Below are positions 53,070 through 61,565 of a DNA stretch of 64,000 nucleotides, piece by piece (within the stretch, counting starts at the first letter, position 1; every line of letters begins with the position of its first letter). A program made the position numbers and the translations under genes. Source of the DNA: Bacteroidia bacterium (GTDB taxonomy: Bacteria; Bacteroidota; Bacteroidia; J057); NCBI GenBank assembly GCA_033391075.1, contig JAWPMV010000001.1, positions 6,634,001 to 6,698,000 on the forward strand. Direction: 5' to 3'. The notes below the pieces were generated by a model that saw only the letters and a list, made by a program, of their open reading frames with translations, ran no database searches and was not told the DNA's origin.

Positions 53070-53804
53070 ATGAGTACTTATGGACAAAAGCCCGCTATGA
53101 GAGGGCAGAGGCGCTACCTCGTTTTATCTTTACCTTCCTTTCTTTCCGGTAGAAATACCAAATATCTTTGGATCGTTCTCCTGGTATTTGGGAGCAATTA
53201 TCTCACACACAAAATGTGGAACGATGGGAGCAGTATACAGACTGATATTATAGGAGCCACCTCAAATGAATTGTATCTGACGGAGAAAGCGGGTATGTAT
53301 ATACAGGATACCAAAAGCTTTACCCGAAGAGTAGAAGAAATCGCAGGCATGCTGGATGTACCCGCAGAATGGCTAATGACAGTCATGTATGCCGAATCCC
53401 GATTTGACGCAGGAGTAGCCAACTTTAAAGGGAGCGGAGCTGTAGGCCTGATCCAGTTTATGCCAGCTACTGCCTCTGACATGGGGATATCCGTAGACCG
53501 CTTAAAACACATGACTCCCGTTCAACAAATGGAGTATGTATTTATTTATCTACAAAGAAATAGAGAGCGCTATGGTGAATATGATAGCCTGACAGATCTT
53601 TATCTATCTATATTATACCCCAAAGCCAGAAAGCAAGATTACTGCTACACCCTTTATGCCAAACCTTCCAGGGCCTATAAACAAAACTCCGGACTGGACG
53701 AGGACAATGACGGCAGAGTTAATATTTCTGATATAGACAAGCATTTGAAACGTTTACACCCTACCGCATATATGATAGAGAAATACTCAAGTGAAGAAGG
53801 ATAA
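53070..53804 (+). CDS. lytic transglycosylase, SLT domain
   Basis: 244 residues. One N-terminal membrane anchor (KYLWIVLLVFGSNYL, ~30-45), then a Slt/goose-lysozyme-like domain. The catalytic Glu is in VMYAESRFD (~109), followed by GSGAVGLIQFMPATA, MTPVQQMEYVFIYL and SLTDLYLSILYP. It cleaves peptidoglycan glycan strands with anhydro-product formation, on the periplasmic side. The C-terminus holds a dockerin/EF-like Asp-rich loop (DEDNDGRVNISDIDKHLK), which is unusual and suggests calcium binding. Confidence 0.88.
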   Translation: MSTYGQKPAMRGQRRYLVLSLPSFLSGRNTKYLWIVLLVFGSNYLTHKMWNDGSSIQTDIIGATSNELYLTEKAGMYIQDTKSFTRRVEEIAGMLDVPAEWLMTVMYAESRFDAGVANFKGSGAVGLIQFMPATASDMGISVDRLKHMTPVQQMEYVFIYLQRNRERYGEYDSLTDLYLSILYPKARKQDYCYTLYAKPSRAYKQNSGLDEDNDGRVNISDIDKHLKRLHPTAYMIEKYSSEEG

Positions 53805-53808
53805 AAAA

Positions 53809-53887
53809 GTGTTCTGGTGTTCAAGTGTTCTCGGTTTCTGGCAAATAATAGCTATAACACCAGAACACTTGAACACGAGAACACCTC
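53809..53887. repeat. 8-nt-phased hairpin element C (clearest copy)
   Basis: Left arm GTGTTCTG, GTGTTCAA, GTGTTCTC, GGTTTCTG; 15-nt spacer; right arm AACACCAG, AACACTTG, AACACGAG, AACACCTC. The arms pair at about 26 of 29 positions, including an uninterrupted GTGTTCAAGTGTTCT. It begins 4 bp after the transglycosylase stop. Confidence 0.85.
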
Positions 53888-54268
53888 CCCCTATGTTAAA
53901 AACATAGCAATATTAAATCGAAAGTTCGAAATATTTTTCTCACCTTTGTAGAGCATTAAGCACATTCCATCCCTCATTAGCTCAAAATTTTATATTCCGT
54001 GACTTCGTAGTAAGGCTTTACGTCTAAATAGCATTAAAGCAAGAAACGATGATCGAAAACTACGACTTTCTACTATCGGCGGGCTAAATTGTCCATAGAC
54101 GCAAATTTTATTCTTTATGCATATACTTCGGATATCCGGATAAATATGTAGCTAAAAATAAATTTTTGTAAATCATCCAAACCACACTCGATATGGCCTG
54201 ATTGTTGTCTTTTAAAGATTATTCATTCTTGTACAAGATTCAATGGGGAATTTTAAAATCAAAGCTTA
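53888..54268. other. 381-bp gap, no recognised gene
   Basis: AT-rich sequence with a small hairpin CTATGTT-AAA-AACATAG at about 53891-53907 and short frames only (for example 12 codons from the ATG at about 54048). It could hold the promoter of the small membrane protein gene at 54269. I see no structured RNA that I recognise. Confidence 0.4.
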
Positions 54269-54439
54269 ATGAACTCAGTTTTAGATGCGGTAATTGTTCT
54301 ATTTTGGTCTACCTTTTTCTTAGCTACTGTCCTAGGGGTTATTAATGAATATCGAAAGCACGAAGAAAACTACAGCGAGGAGCAAAGCCTCGATGATGAT
54401 GATCCCGTTTTTCTTATGCAGGGACAAATGGAAAAGTAG
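54269..54439 (+). CDS. small single-pass membrane protein, 56 residues
   Basis: Short frame MNSVLDAVIVLFWSTFFLAT... with one membrane helix (~6-26) followed by a charged, acidic cytoplasmic tail (YRKHEENYSEEQ, DDDDPVF). The bias towards hydrophobic residues, then a positive-charge stop-transfer (NEYRKH), then acidic residues supports a real gene. No family recognised. It converges on the RHH protein gene. Confidence 0.5.
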   Translation: MNSVLDAVIVLFWSTFFLATVLGVINEYRKHEENYSEEQSLDDDDPVFLMQGQMEK

Positions 54440-54489
54440 CTATCCCTATTCAATAGCTAATCTCTTCAATTATAAATCTCTCTTATCGA

Positions 54490-54936
54490 TTAGAGTTTAC
54501 CATCGTTTTCTACGTACCATTTCAATGCAATGTGAATCACCTCTTTAAGATTGAGTTGTTTCAATTTTGCAATTTCCTTGGCACGATCAAGGACATTGGT
54601 GGGTATGCTGGTACTCAGACGAGTTTCGAACTCCTTATTTAATGTTGAGGTATTTTTCTTTTTCTGAGTCCAGGAAGGATTATTAGGAATGATATCATCG
54701 AAGGCATTGTTTTCCAGGGCATCTTCTATAGATTCCAGAAAGCTTTTCCTTCGCTTTTTTGTGTCTGCTGTTTTCGAAGAAGTAAATGCGCTTTTCTTTT
54801 CTGACTTTTCATCTTGCAAAGCTTTGAGAAAGTTCTTCCTCTTCGCGGGCTTCTGACCCTTACGCATAGGAATCACGTCTTGAAGCATATCATCTTCAAA
54901 TACATCTCCCAAAGTTTCCAAGAATTTCTTTGCCAT
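54490..54936 (-). CDS. ParA-partner protein: repeated FLE motif plus C-terminal RHH-like domain
   Basis: 148 residues, basic. Two copies of a ~20-residue motif are visible, KKFLETLGDVFEDDMLQDVIP (from residue 3, one residue longer) and KSFLESIEDALENNAFDDIIP (from about 64), with a shorter third (KNFLKALQDEK). Lys/Ser/Thr-rich linkers separate them. The C-terminal ~45 residues (STSIPTNVLDRAKEIAKLKQ...EVIHIALKWYV) look like a ribbon-helix-helix domain as in ParG/Omega-type centromere-binding proteins. It starts 15 bp after the parA stop. It probably stimulates ParA and binds DNA or a cargo. Not a classical ParB. Confidence 0.7.
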   Translation of the reverse strand: MAKKFLETLGDVFEDDMLQDVIPMRKGQKPAKRKNFLKALQDEKSEKKSAFTSSKTADTKKRRKSFLESIEDALENNAFDDIIPNNPSWTQKKKNTSTLNKEFETRLSTSIPTNVLDRAKEIAKLKQLNLKEVIHIALKWYVENDGKL

Positions 54937-54951
54937 CTATTAAGTTTCTTT

Positions 54952-55710
54952 TTAAAGAGCTACTTCTACTTGTAATCTGTGAAGGACTTCCTCAGCCAGG
55001 CTGGTATAATCTATCGCTCCATTGCAATCAGGGTCATATTCAAAAATATGCTGCCCCAAACTCTGCGATTCTGCCAAGGCTACATTTCCCCTGATCTTGG
55101 TTTTGAACACTACCTCATCATATTGCTGAGTGGCATGCTCAAGGATATCTCTATGTAATACTTTACGGTGATCAAATTGGGTAGTTACGATTCCCAATAA
55201 TTCCAGCTCGCTATTCATGCGGGTTTTAACGGTCCGCAAGATCTTGATAAAGTCTGTCATCCCCTGCAGAGCCAGAAACTCCGGCTGTAAGGCGATCAGT
55301 ACTACATCGCTCGCTGTAAGAGCTGAAATGGTCAGAGCCCCCAGAGATGGCGGACAATCTATCAGAATAAAATCGAAGTCATCCTTAATGGATGAAAGAC
55401 TTTCCTGAAGGATAAACTCTTTCCCAACTTCCGTATTCTTTTCAAAGCCGGCCAAATGAACGGAAGCCGGAACGATGAACATATCAGAAATAGGTAGAAT
55501 CATTTTTCTGATATCCTCACCAAATGCCAAAACCTGGTAAATGGTCCGGTCCTGTTTCTTTAGACCTACGGAGAAAGTCGCATTTGCCTGGGGATCCAAA
55601 TCCAGGATCAACACACGAGCGCCGGTACGGGCCAGTGCTGCTGCCAGGTTAACGGTTGTGGTTGTTTTCCCTACGCCGCCTTTATGATTAGCAATTGAGA
55701 TTACACTCAT
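54952..55710 (-). CDS. parA: ParA/Soj-family ATPase
   Basis: 252-residue ParA-type deviant Walker ATPase. Walker A' KGGVGKTTT at ~10-18, A'' LDLDPQANAT, Walker B DFILIDCPPSLGAL, and ALQPEFLALQGM. It binds DNA non-specifically in the ATP state and moves a partner-marked cargo along the nucleoid. No N-terminal HTH is present, so it is the short chromosomal or type Ib type. No gidA/gidB/parB genes accompany it, which marks it as an orphan ParA whose partner is the downstream small RHH-like protein. The leader on the minus strand carries TAATTTTG (55746-55739), matching the -7 box only. Confidence 0.92.
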   Translation of the reverse strand: MSVISIANHKGGVGKTTTTVNLAAALARTGARVLILDLDPQANATFSVGLKKQDRTIYQVLAFGEDIRKMILPISDMFIVPASVHLAGFEKNTEVGKEFILQESLSSIKDDFDFILIDCPPSLGALTISALTASDVVLIALQPEFLALQGMTDFIKILRTVKTRMNSELELLGIVTTQFDHRKVLHRDILEHATQQYDEVVFKTKIRGNVALAESQSLGQHIFEYDPDCNGAIDYTSLAEEVLHRLQVEVAL

Positions 55711-56151
55711 AGAAGTTTTTTTGCAAATCCTGTTTGATCAAAATTAGCCAATCGCTAAGAGAATAAAAAATCTGGAGACTGGAATTTCCGAAAGCATTTT
55801 ATTTAATTTTTTTAGGACCAATGCTTCAACTGATTTTTTTCAAAAATCTGACTATCAGGAATATATATAGCTTCACATAGTTCATTGCTTTAAATTATTT
55901 TTTTTCTCCTTCTTATGCGTGAATTCTCAAATTTCGATCCATTTTATGATACTTGCCTTCTTTTTTGACGAAAGCTGAAATCCCCCTGATAAGATTTGAT
56001 TATATATGCAAAAGCTATTATCCTTCCTCTATTTTATAACTGAATACCCTTTGAAAATAACCATTGAATCATAAAGGCTGGAAAGATAGAAGGGAGAGAC
56101 CTAGATTTATGAGAACATTCCGTTTGGGTATAAACAGATCTTTCTTATTTC
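55711..56151. other. 441-bp divergent gap between parA and the DUF695-RraB gene
   Basis: Very AT-rich, with poly-T runs and no ORF above ~20 codons. It includes a TAATTTTG (-7-like) sequence on the minus strand for parA at 55739-55746 without a good upstream TTTG. No repeats of the families described elsewhere were seen. Confidence 0.5.
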
Positions 56152-56928
56152 ATGAACCATACTGTAATTGATCACTCTCATACAGAGTGGGATTTCTACT
56201 TTTGTACAGTAGAAGACAAGCCAGCATCTATTATGCTGGATCTTGCTCTCATAGATCAAGCACCGATAATAGGAAAAATAGATTTTATTCAGGTTGCTGT
56301 AGATCTAAACAGTCCAAATGAACACGGCCTTACTATGCCAGGTGAAGCAGAGGTACTATATGTTATGGAGGACAGACTCGCAGAACATATGTCCGAATCA
56401 CTTGGAGGCATGTATGCCGCTCGCAACACAACCAATGGACAAAGAATTTTTTACTTCTATTGCAATTCTTCTATCGGGCACGAAGCCATCATAGAAGAAG
56501 TAATGGAGAGCTTTGGAGATTATACATATAAGATTAAAGCGCATCTCGATACAGAGTGGGCCTTTTATCTCCAATTTATCTATCCGTCCCGGCTAGAGTA
56601 TCAGTCTATCCTCAATCGTAGAGTTTTGGATAAGATTGGACAGCATGGGGATCCTATGACTGAAGCCAGAAATGTAGATCACTATGTTCACTTTGAGTCT
56701 GAACAGGATAGAGAGGAATTCATTCAGGAAGTAAAGCCGGAAAACTTTCGCATTATGAAAAAAGGATTTGATCCGCTGCGAAATGGACTTCCCTATTCTT
56801 TGATCATTAGTAGATTGGAGCAAATGGAGACTGCTACCATTGATGAAGCCGTATTCTACCTCATACAGGCAGCAGAAGCCAGTCAGGGAGAATATGACGG
56901 CTGGGAAACCGGTGTGATCCTCGAATAA
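56152..56928 (+). CDS. DUF695 - RraB-like fusion protein
   Basis: 258 residues. The N-terminal ~140 resemble DUF695 (EWDFYFCTVEDKPASIMLDLAL, VAVDLNSPNEHGL, RIFYFYCNSS). The C-terminal ~110 resemble RraB/DUF1260, the E. coli inhibitor of RNase E: DKIGQHGDPMTEARNVDHYV, FRIMKKGF and a final acidic helix with GEYDGWETGVIL. Each is known as a separate bacterial domain, and fusions occur. Bacteroidota have an RNase G/E-type enzyme, but a regulatory role here is inference. Single gene; stop 4 bp from the Nramp gene end. Confidence 0.75.
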   Translation: MNHTVIDHSHTEWDFYFCTVEDKPASIMLDLALIDQAPIIGKIDFIQVAVDLNSPNEHGLTMPGEAEVLYVMEDRLAEHMSESLGGMYAARNTTNGQRIFYFYCNSSIGHEAIIEEVMESFGDYTYKIKAHLDTEWAFYLQFIYPSRLEYQSILNRRVLDKIGQHGDPMTEARNVDHYVHFESEQDREEFIQEVKPENFRIMKKGFDPLRNGLPYSLIISRLEQMETATIDEAVFYLIQAAEASQGEYDGWETGVILE

Positions 56929-56932
56929 GTGT

Positions 56933-58231
56933 TTATTTGAAGATCCTGTAAGCCAACCAGGCTGAGATCAGGACAGAAAGTCCGATCAAGATAAAAAGGT
57001 AGGTACCCAAGGCAGGTAATTCAAGGGATAAAGCCGAGAAAGAAGCTTTCATCACTTGATTCAAGCCAAGGACAATGCTCACCGCCACGATTAACAAGGA
57101 TACAAGATTCAAGCCCGTAGAATTTCTAAATTCTGCGGGCATTAATTTTTTATCATTTACCACCAGCAGAAGAAAGGCTGCAACAAAAGGTAGGAGTAAT
57201 CCATTGAGTGCCTGCGCCAGAATGATAATCGGAATAGGTTTTACTCCCATTACCCCAAATGCCATACCGCTCACTAATACGATGCCCCAGACTCCTATAT
57301 AAGATCGGGATTTCTCTCCCCATTCATTTCCCTCTTTGGCAAAGATACTTTGTGCGGTAACAGCTGCCGCGAGAGGAGCCGTTACAGAAGAAGTAAATCC
57401 GGCAGCGAAAAGTCCAATTCCAAATAAAACGGCGGCCCAGTTTCCAAGACCACTTTGCATAGCCTCAGCCATACCTGCAAAGCTAAAAGGCGCCTGCATA
57501 GTGCTCCCCACTAATAAAATGGCCATGGAAATCAATCCTCCCAGAATAATCGCAATCCCAAGCCCCCATCTCATTTCACGTATGTCCTGATTTTTACTCA
57601 TGCCTGAGCCTAAAAAAAGGTTGTAAGGCACAATGGTAGTACCAATCAATCCAATGACGAGAATGCCCGATCCTTCGGGGAAAGTCGGGATCAGACTGCT
57701 TCCCAGTGCATTTCCCCAACTTACCTCCGAACTCAGCGCAACCACAATAAAAGCAAATCCCATGGTAGCGACCACCATTCCCAAAATGCGAGAAATACGC
57801 TGGATATTTGCCAGAAGTAGGACACCCGCTGCAAGCAAGGCAATTACAATGGTAAAGATGAGTTGCCAGTTCATGGCCCCACTTTCCCCAAATAATAAGA
57901 TAGCCCCCGAAACAGAACCCAGGATATTGCCGGCCTGATAAGCAATTCCCCCTGAAATGATCGCAACGGCCATTGCTACCGGAATGAAATGTCCATGCCC
58001 ATATCGTTTTACCAGGGCTTGTCCAAGATTTAATCCGGAAGCAAGGGGAATTCTGGCAGCTGCTTCCTGTAAAAGAAAGCAGGCAAAAGTGGAAAAGGTC
58101 AAAGCCCATAAAAGGCTAAGTCCGTATTCTGCACCTGAAGAGGCTGCAGTTGTAACGGTACCGGGTCCAATGAATGCGGCCGAGATTACCGACCAAAAGA
58201 TGATACGACTGAGTTTTATTTTCGCCACCAT
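56933..58231 (-). CDS. Nramp-family transporter lacking the canonical metal-binding residues
   Basis: 432 residues, 11 predicted membrane helices of the LeuT-fold Nramp family (FWSVISAAFIGPGTVTTAAS, SSGAEYGLSLLWALTF). In canonical Nramp (MntH) TM1 has DPGN and TM6 MPH. At the aligned places this protein has GPGT (AAFIGPGTVTTAA) and VPYN (GTTIVPYNLFLGSG), so the Asp, Asn, Met and His that hold Mn/Fe are all replaced. It is therefore probably not a standard manganese/iron importer. The gene overlaps the adenylate cyclase gene upstream by 16 bp, so the two are co-expressed. Confidence 0.85.
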   Translation of the reverse strand: MVAKIKLSRIIFWSVISAAFIGPGTVTTAASSGAEYGLSLLWALTFSTFACFLLQEAAARIPLASGLNLGQALVKRYGHGHFIPVAMAVAIISGGIAYQAGNILGSVSGAILLFGESGAMNWQLIFTIVIALLAAGVLLLANIQRISRILGMVVATMGFAFIVVALSSEVSWGNALGSSLIPTFPEGSGILVIGLIGTTIVPYNLFLGSGMSKNQDIREMRWGLGIAIILGGLISMAILLVGSTMQAPFSFAGMAEAMQSGLGNWAAVLFGIGLFAAGFTSSVTAPLAAAVTAQSIFAKEGNEWGEKSRSYIGVWGIVLVSGMAFGVMGVKPIPIIILAQALNGLLLPFVAAFLLLVVNDKKLMPAEFRNSTGLNLVSLLIVAVSIVLGLNQVMKASFSALSLELPALGTYLFILIGLSVLISAWLAYRIFK

Positions 58232-59970
58232 GGTTTTTTCTGAGGCTTAGGAGTAGTAGCTTGAAAGTTCTTCTTGACAAATAAGTCATTTACGAAGTAC
58301 ATATCCACTGCTCCGGCATTTTTTACCTCAATTTTTCCTCTTGGGGTAGTGCTGGCAACTTTTTCGATCAGTTGCTTGGTTCGAGCGGAGATGTTGATTT
58401 TGCCGGGTTCTCCACTGGATTCCATTCGACTCGCCATATTTACCGCATCCCCCCAGATGTCATAGGCAAATTTGTGTTGACCAATCACTCCGGCTACGAC
58501 CGGTCCTGAATTGATCCCTATGCGAAGTTCCCAGGGAGTCTCTCCTTTGCGAAGCTTTTCGGTCCTCCACTTCTTCATGAAAGCCTGCATCTCTAAGGCT
58601 ACCCCAACTGCATCCAGGGCATGGTCCTTACTAGGATTGGGTACCCCTGCCGCAGCCATATAAGCATCCCCGATGGTTTTGATTTTTTCCAGTCCGTATT
58701 TCCGGGTGATATGATCAAAGGTTTCAAAAGCATAATCCAGATCTGCTACCAGTTTATCCGGTGAAAGGCTGGCTGCTATTTTGGTAAAGCCCTTGAAGTC
58801 GGTAAATAATATGCTGACTTCCTGATACTTCTGTGGTTTGGCTTTCCCTGCTACCATGATTTCTTTAACAATGGGTTCAGGCAGCACATCGTATAATAAG
58901 CTTTCGGATTTTAGTTTCTCTTTTTCTATGGCTTTGGCATGTTTCCTTCTGGAGCGAATCCTGCCAAACATAAATAGCACAGTCAGCAAGAATACAATCC
59001 CGCCTCCAAGTCCTAAGAGTTGATAACGTTCTTCCTCTCTTTTCTGGCGTTCCAATTGAGCTTCCTGTTCGGCTTCGATTTTATTTTTCTCAGCCTCAAT
59101 CATGGCATTCTTAAGCTCTAGCTTGTCCAGCTCCTGTGCCTTCAATTCAATCTCCGCAATCTTTGCATCTCGCTCCATTTCTGCCAACTGCTTCTCAGTT
59201 ACCAAAGTCTCAGCAAATTCTTCTTGTTCTTCTATTTTTTGCTGAGCATTTTCGATTTCCTGTTGGGCTATTTTAACTTCATTTTCTGCTTCTTCTTTTT
59301 CCAGGCGAGTTTCCAAAACAGCCATGCTTGCCGTTTTGATACGATCTGCATTTCGAGAAAGGGTACTCATGCCCAACTTATTTGCCTGTTCTATGCTTTT
59401 ATCCAATGCCCCAACCGCTGTCGCATGATCTCCCATTTTATTTTGCAATTGGCCAACCTGAAACATCCCCCATGCATATTCATGTCGATTTTTACTTTCG
59501 ATGGAATAGCGCACACCCGTTTGATAGGACTTCAGGGCAGCCTGATCTTTCCCACTTTGTTCTTCACAGTGTCCGATCAGTCGGTAGTCTTTGGCTATAC
59601 TGCTTTTATAGGAGGCTTTTTTAGGGATGAGCTGCTTTTTGAGGCTCACGGCTTTATTGAGATTATCCAGGGCTTTGACACAATTCTTTTTGTTGATGTA
59701 TAAAAGCCCCATATAACTATGGCTTTGAACCACCCCTTCTTTGCTTCTTCTTTTTTGAGAAAGATCCAGAGCTCCCTGCGCAAATTCGAGTGCCGCATCA
59801 GGATTTTGGGAGGATACTTTCCGGGCAGCATCCAGGTACATTTTCACCTTATTGAAATCATCAGGAGCTGCAGCTAATTCATTGCGAAGCTCTTCAAGGC
59901 TTTGTGCCTGAAGGTTTATACTGATGACTGCAAGGAAGAAAAGGGAACCAAAAAGGGATCTGAAATTCAT
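58216..59970 (-). CDS. TPR adenylate cyclase (class III), membrane-bound
   Basis: 584 residues. Signal sequence MNFRSLFGSLFFLAVISINLQAQ, TPR-like helical repeats (~30-210, for example DAALEFAQGALDLSQKRR), a long Glu/Lys/Gln-rich coiled coil (~215-315), one membrane helix (LLGLGGGIVFLLTVLFMF, ~320-338), and a cytoplasmic class III cyclase domain (~380-560). It has metal-binding Asp in SILFTDFKGFT, EKIKTIGDAYMAAAG (Lys at the adenine-specifying site), YDIWGDAVNMASRM (Asp at the second specificity site) and the transition-state Asn/Arg. This points to ATP, not GTP, as substrate. A cNMP-binding protein is encoded divergently next to it. ATG at 59970 gives a clean signal peptide. Confidence 0.93.
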   Translation of the reverse strand: MNFRSLFGSLFFLAVISINLQAQSLEELRNELAAAPDDFNKVKMYLDAARKVSSQNPDAALEFAQGALDLSQKRRSKEGVVQSHSYMGLLYINKKNCVKALDNLNKAVSLKKQLIPKKASYKSSIAKDYRLIGHCEEQSGKDQAALKSYQTGVRYSIESKNRHEYAWGMFQVGQLQNKMGDHATAVGALDKSIEQANKLGMSTLSRNADRIKTASMAVLETRLEKEEAENEVKIAQQEIENAQQKIEEQEEFAETLVTEKQLAEMERDAKIAEIELKAQELDKLELKNAMIEAEKNKIEAEQEAQLERQKREEERYQLLGLGGGIVFLLTVLFMFGRIRSRRKHAKAIEKEKLKSESLLYDVLPEPIVKEIMVAGKAKPQKYQEVSILFTDFKGFTKIAASLSPDKLVADLDYAFETFDHITRKYGLEKIKTIGDAYMAAAGVPNPSKDHALDAVGVALEMQAFMKKWRTEKLRKGETPWELRIGINSGPVVAGVIGQHKFAYDIWGDAVNMASRMESSGEPGKINISARTKQLIEKVASTTPRGKIEVKNAGAVDMYFVNDLFVKKNFQATTPKPQKKPWWRK

Positions 59971-60049
59971 GTGGAAAGGCTGTCTTTCGAATGAAACAAA
60001 TTTACGCATCAAAGCCAGAACAAGGAATCATTTCTGTTTAAAGGAGCAA

Positions 60050-60057
60050 TAATTTTG
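60050..60057 (+). promoter_or_regulatory. possible -7 box (TAATTTTG) of the cNMP-binding protein gene
   Basis: TAATTTTG matches TAnnTTTG, about 110 bp before the ATG. The -33 TTTG is poor (TTTCTG at about 60031), so this is tentative. Confidence 0.3.
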
Positions 60058-60168
60058 TCTGGTACAAAATATTTTTAGGGGGAGAAGAATCGTAGCTGAA
60101 CAAAAATGCGAAAGAAAGAAGTAAAAACCTATTATCTTTAGGCGCCGAATTTCTTTCGAGGAAGCCAT

Positions 60169-61560
60169 ATGGAGTTTAGTAAAATTAAAGAGAACCTTCA
60201 GCTCTCCTCTCTTTTCTCAAAGTTGACAGAAGAAGAACTAGAACGTGTGGCTCAAAGAGCCAAGTTCCGTCAATTTTTTGCAGGAGACGTGATTGTGTGG
60301 CAGGGTCAACCCAGTACGACACTTTTCATCGTTGTAAATGGGATCGTAGCAGTGAAACAGGTATCCTCTGACCGGGAACGCCTATTGGCATATCTGATGC
60401 CTGGAACCACCTTTGGAGAGGTAGGGATATTGGAGAATGCTCCTCGTTCGGCTACTGTTGATGCCCTAAGTGAAGTAGATGTTTTGGTCATTCAGAGAAA
60501 AGATTTTCTGGATATCATGAACAGTCATCCCAGTGTTGCCATAGAACTTGCCAGAATCCTGGGTCGTTATCTGGTCGATTCCAATAGACGCCATAGTAAG
60601 GCTTTTAAGGAAAGTAAACTGATCCTGGTTTTTCATCCGGAAGACAAGAACAATGGTAGTACCAGTTTTTCTGCTTTGCTGGCAGAAGAAATGGCCCATA
60701 CCCTGCATACCCCTACAGCTCTCTTTGAATATCCCAATCCCTGGCGTATTCTCAGAGGATATGATCTGGGGAAAGGCAGCAGTGTATACCACCATCATGA
60801 AGGTTACGATATTCTTTTTCCGACCGGAGAAAGATATCTACCCGTAAACACTCGGGTTACCTTGATGCTCGACAATATTCGAAGCAATTATGATAATATT
60901 GTCATTCACGTTCGAAACCATGTGGATGAAGGTGTAGGTATCATGGTCGAACAGGCGGACCAGATCGTTGTGATGGTTTCTCCTACTGATAAAGGGATCA
61001 AAAATGGAGAAAGGATCATGAAGCAACTTAAAGGGAAAATCAAGCCCAATGAGACTTCGGTTATTACGATCTCCAATCACGGTCGACCTGAATTTAAAGA
61101 GCTTGAACCCATTGCCTGGGCAGACTATACCCTTCCTTTTGAAGAAGCCTTCCCAAGATTCCAACTTCCCAATCGAGTAGTCGAAGAAGTCCCTGAATCA
61201 TTTTCCAGTTTACTATCAAATTGTATAGAAAGACTGGAGCGAACCAATAGCATAGGGATATTTATTCCAACTACTCTGGATGCAGATCAGGAAGCTGACA
61301 CTTCAAAATATATGGATCAGGCTATGAATTTTATGGCCGAAAGGTTTGGAGGGGCCACCTGCAAAACAGCCAATGGTGTATGGCACAGTGAGAAATTGGG
61401 ATTGATTGGAGAAGTCGTGTACATCGTCCATTCCTATATCACACAGGCGGATATGAATAGCCATCTGGATGAAGTAGTAGATTATATCAAAATCCTCAAG
61501 AAAGAACTCCGCCAGGAGGCTATGGCTCTTGAGGTAAATCAGAAACTGACTTTGATTTAA
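60169..61560 (+). CDS. cyclic-nucleotide-binding protein with degenerate MinD/ParA-like C-terminal region
   Basis: 463 residues. Residues ~13-135 are a CRP-type cNMP-binding beta barrel with the phosphate-binding cassette FGEVGILENAPRSATV (Glu and Arg retained), so cAMP binding is likely. There is no helix-turn-helix. The rest (~150-460) has the strand/helix order and SKLILVFHPEDKNNGSTSFSALLAEEMA start of CpaE/MinD-type proteins, but the Gly-Lys-Thr P-loop is replaced. It continues with NIVIHVRNHVDEGVGIMVEQADQIVVMV. Together with the divergent adenylate cyclase 200 bp away it makes a synthesis/receptor pair. The downstream GCS2-CBS gene follows after a phased hairpin. Confidence 0.82.
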   Translation: MEFSKIKENLQLSSLFSKLTEEELERVAQRAKFRQFFAGDVIVWQGQPSTTLFIVVNGIVAVKQVSSDRERLLAYLMPGTTFGEVGILENAPRSATVDALSEVDVLVIQRKDFLDIMNSHPSVAIELARILGRYLVDSNRRHSKAFKESKLILVFHPEDKNNGSTSFSALLAEEMAHTLHTPTALFEYPNPWRILRGYDLGKGSSVYHHHEGYDILFPTGERYLPVNTRVTLMLDNIRSNYDNIVIHVRNHVDEGVGIMVEQADQIVVMVSPTDKGIKNGERIMKQLKGKIKPNETSVITISNHGRPEFKELEPIAWADYTLPFEEAFPRFQLPNRVVEEVPESFSSLLSNCIERLERTNSIGIFIPTTLDADQEADTSKYMDQAMNFMAERFGGATCKTANGVWHSEKLGLIGEVVYIVHSYITQADMNSHLDEVVDYIKILKKELRQEAMALEVNQKLTLI

Positions 61561-61565
61561 GATGT

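Noticed and set aside
49382-53887. CRISPR arrays, suggested by repeated GTGTTC/AACAC units
   Set aside because: The units are 8 nt without spacers, are degenerate, and are arranged as two complementary arms. No cas genes are present.
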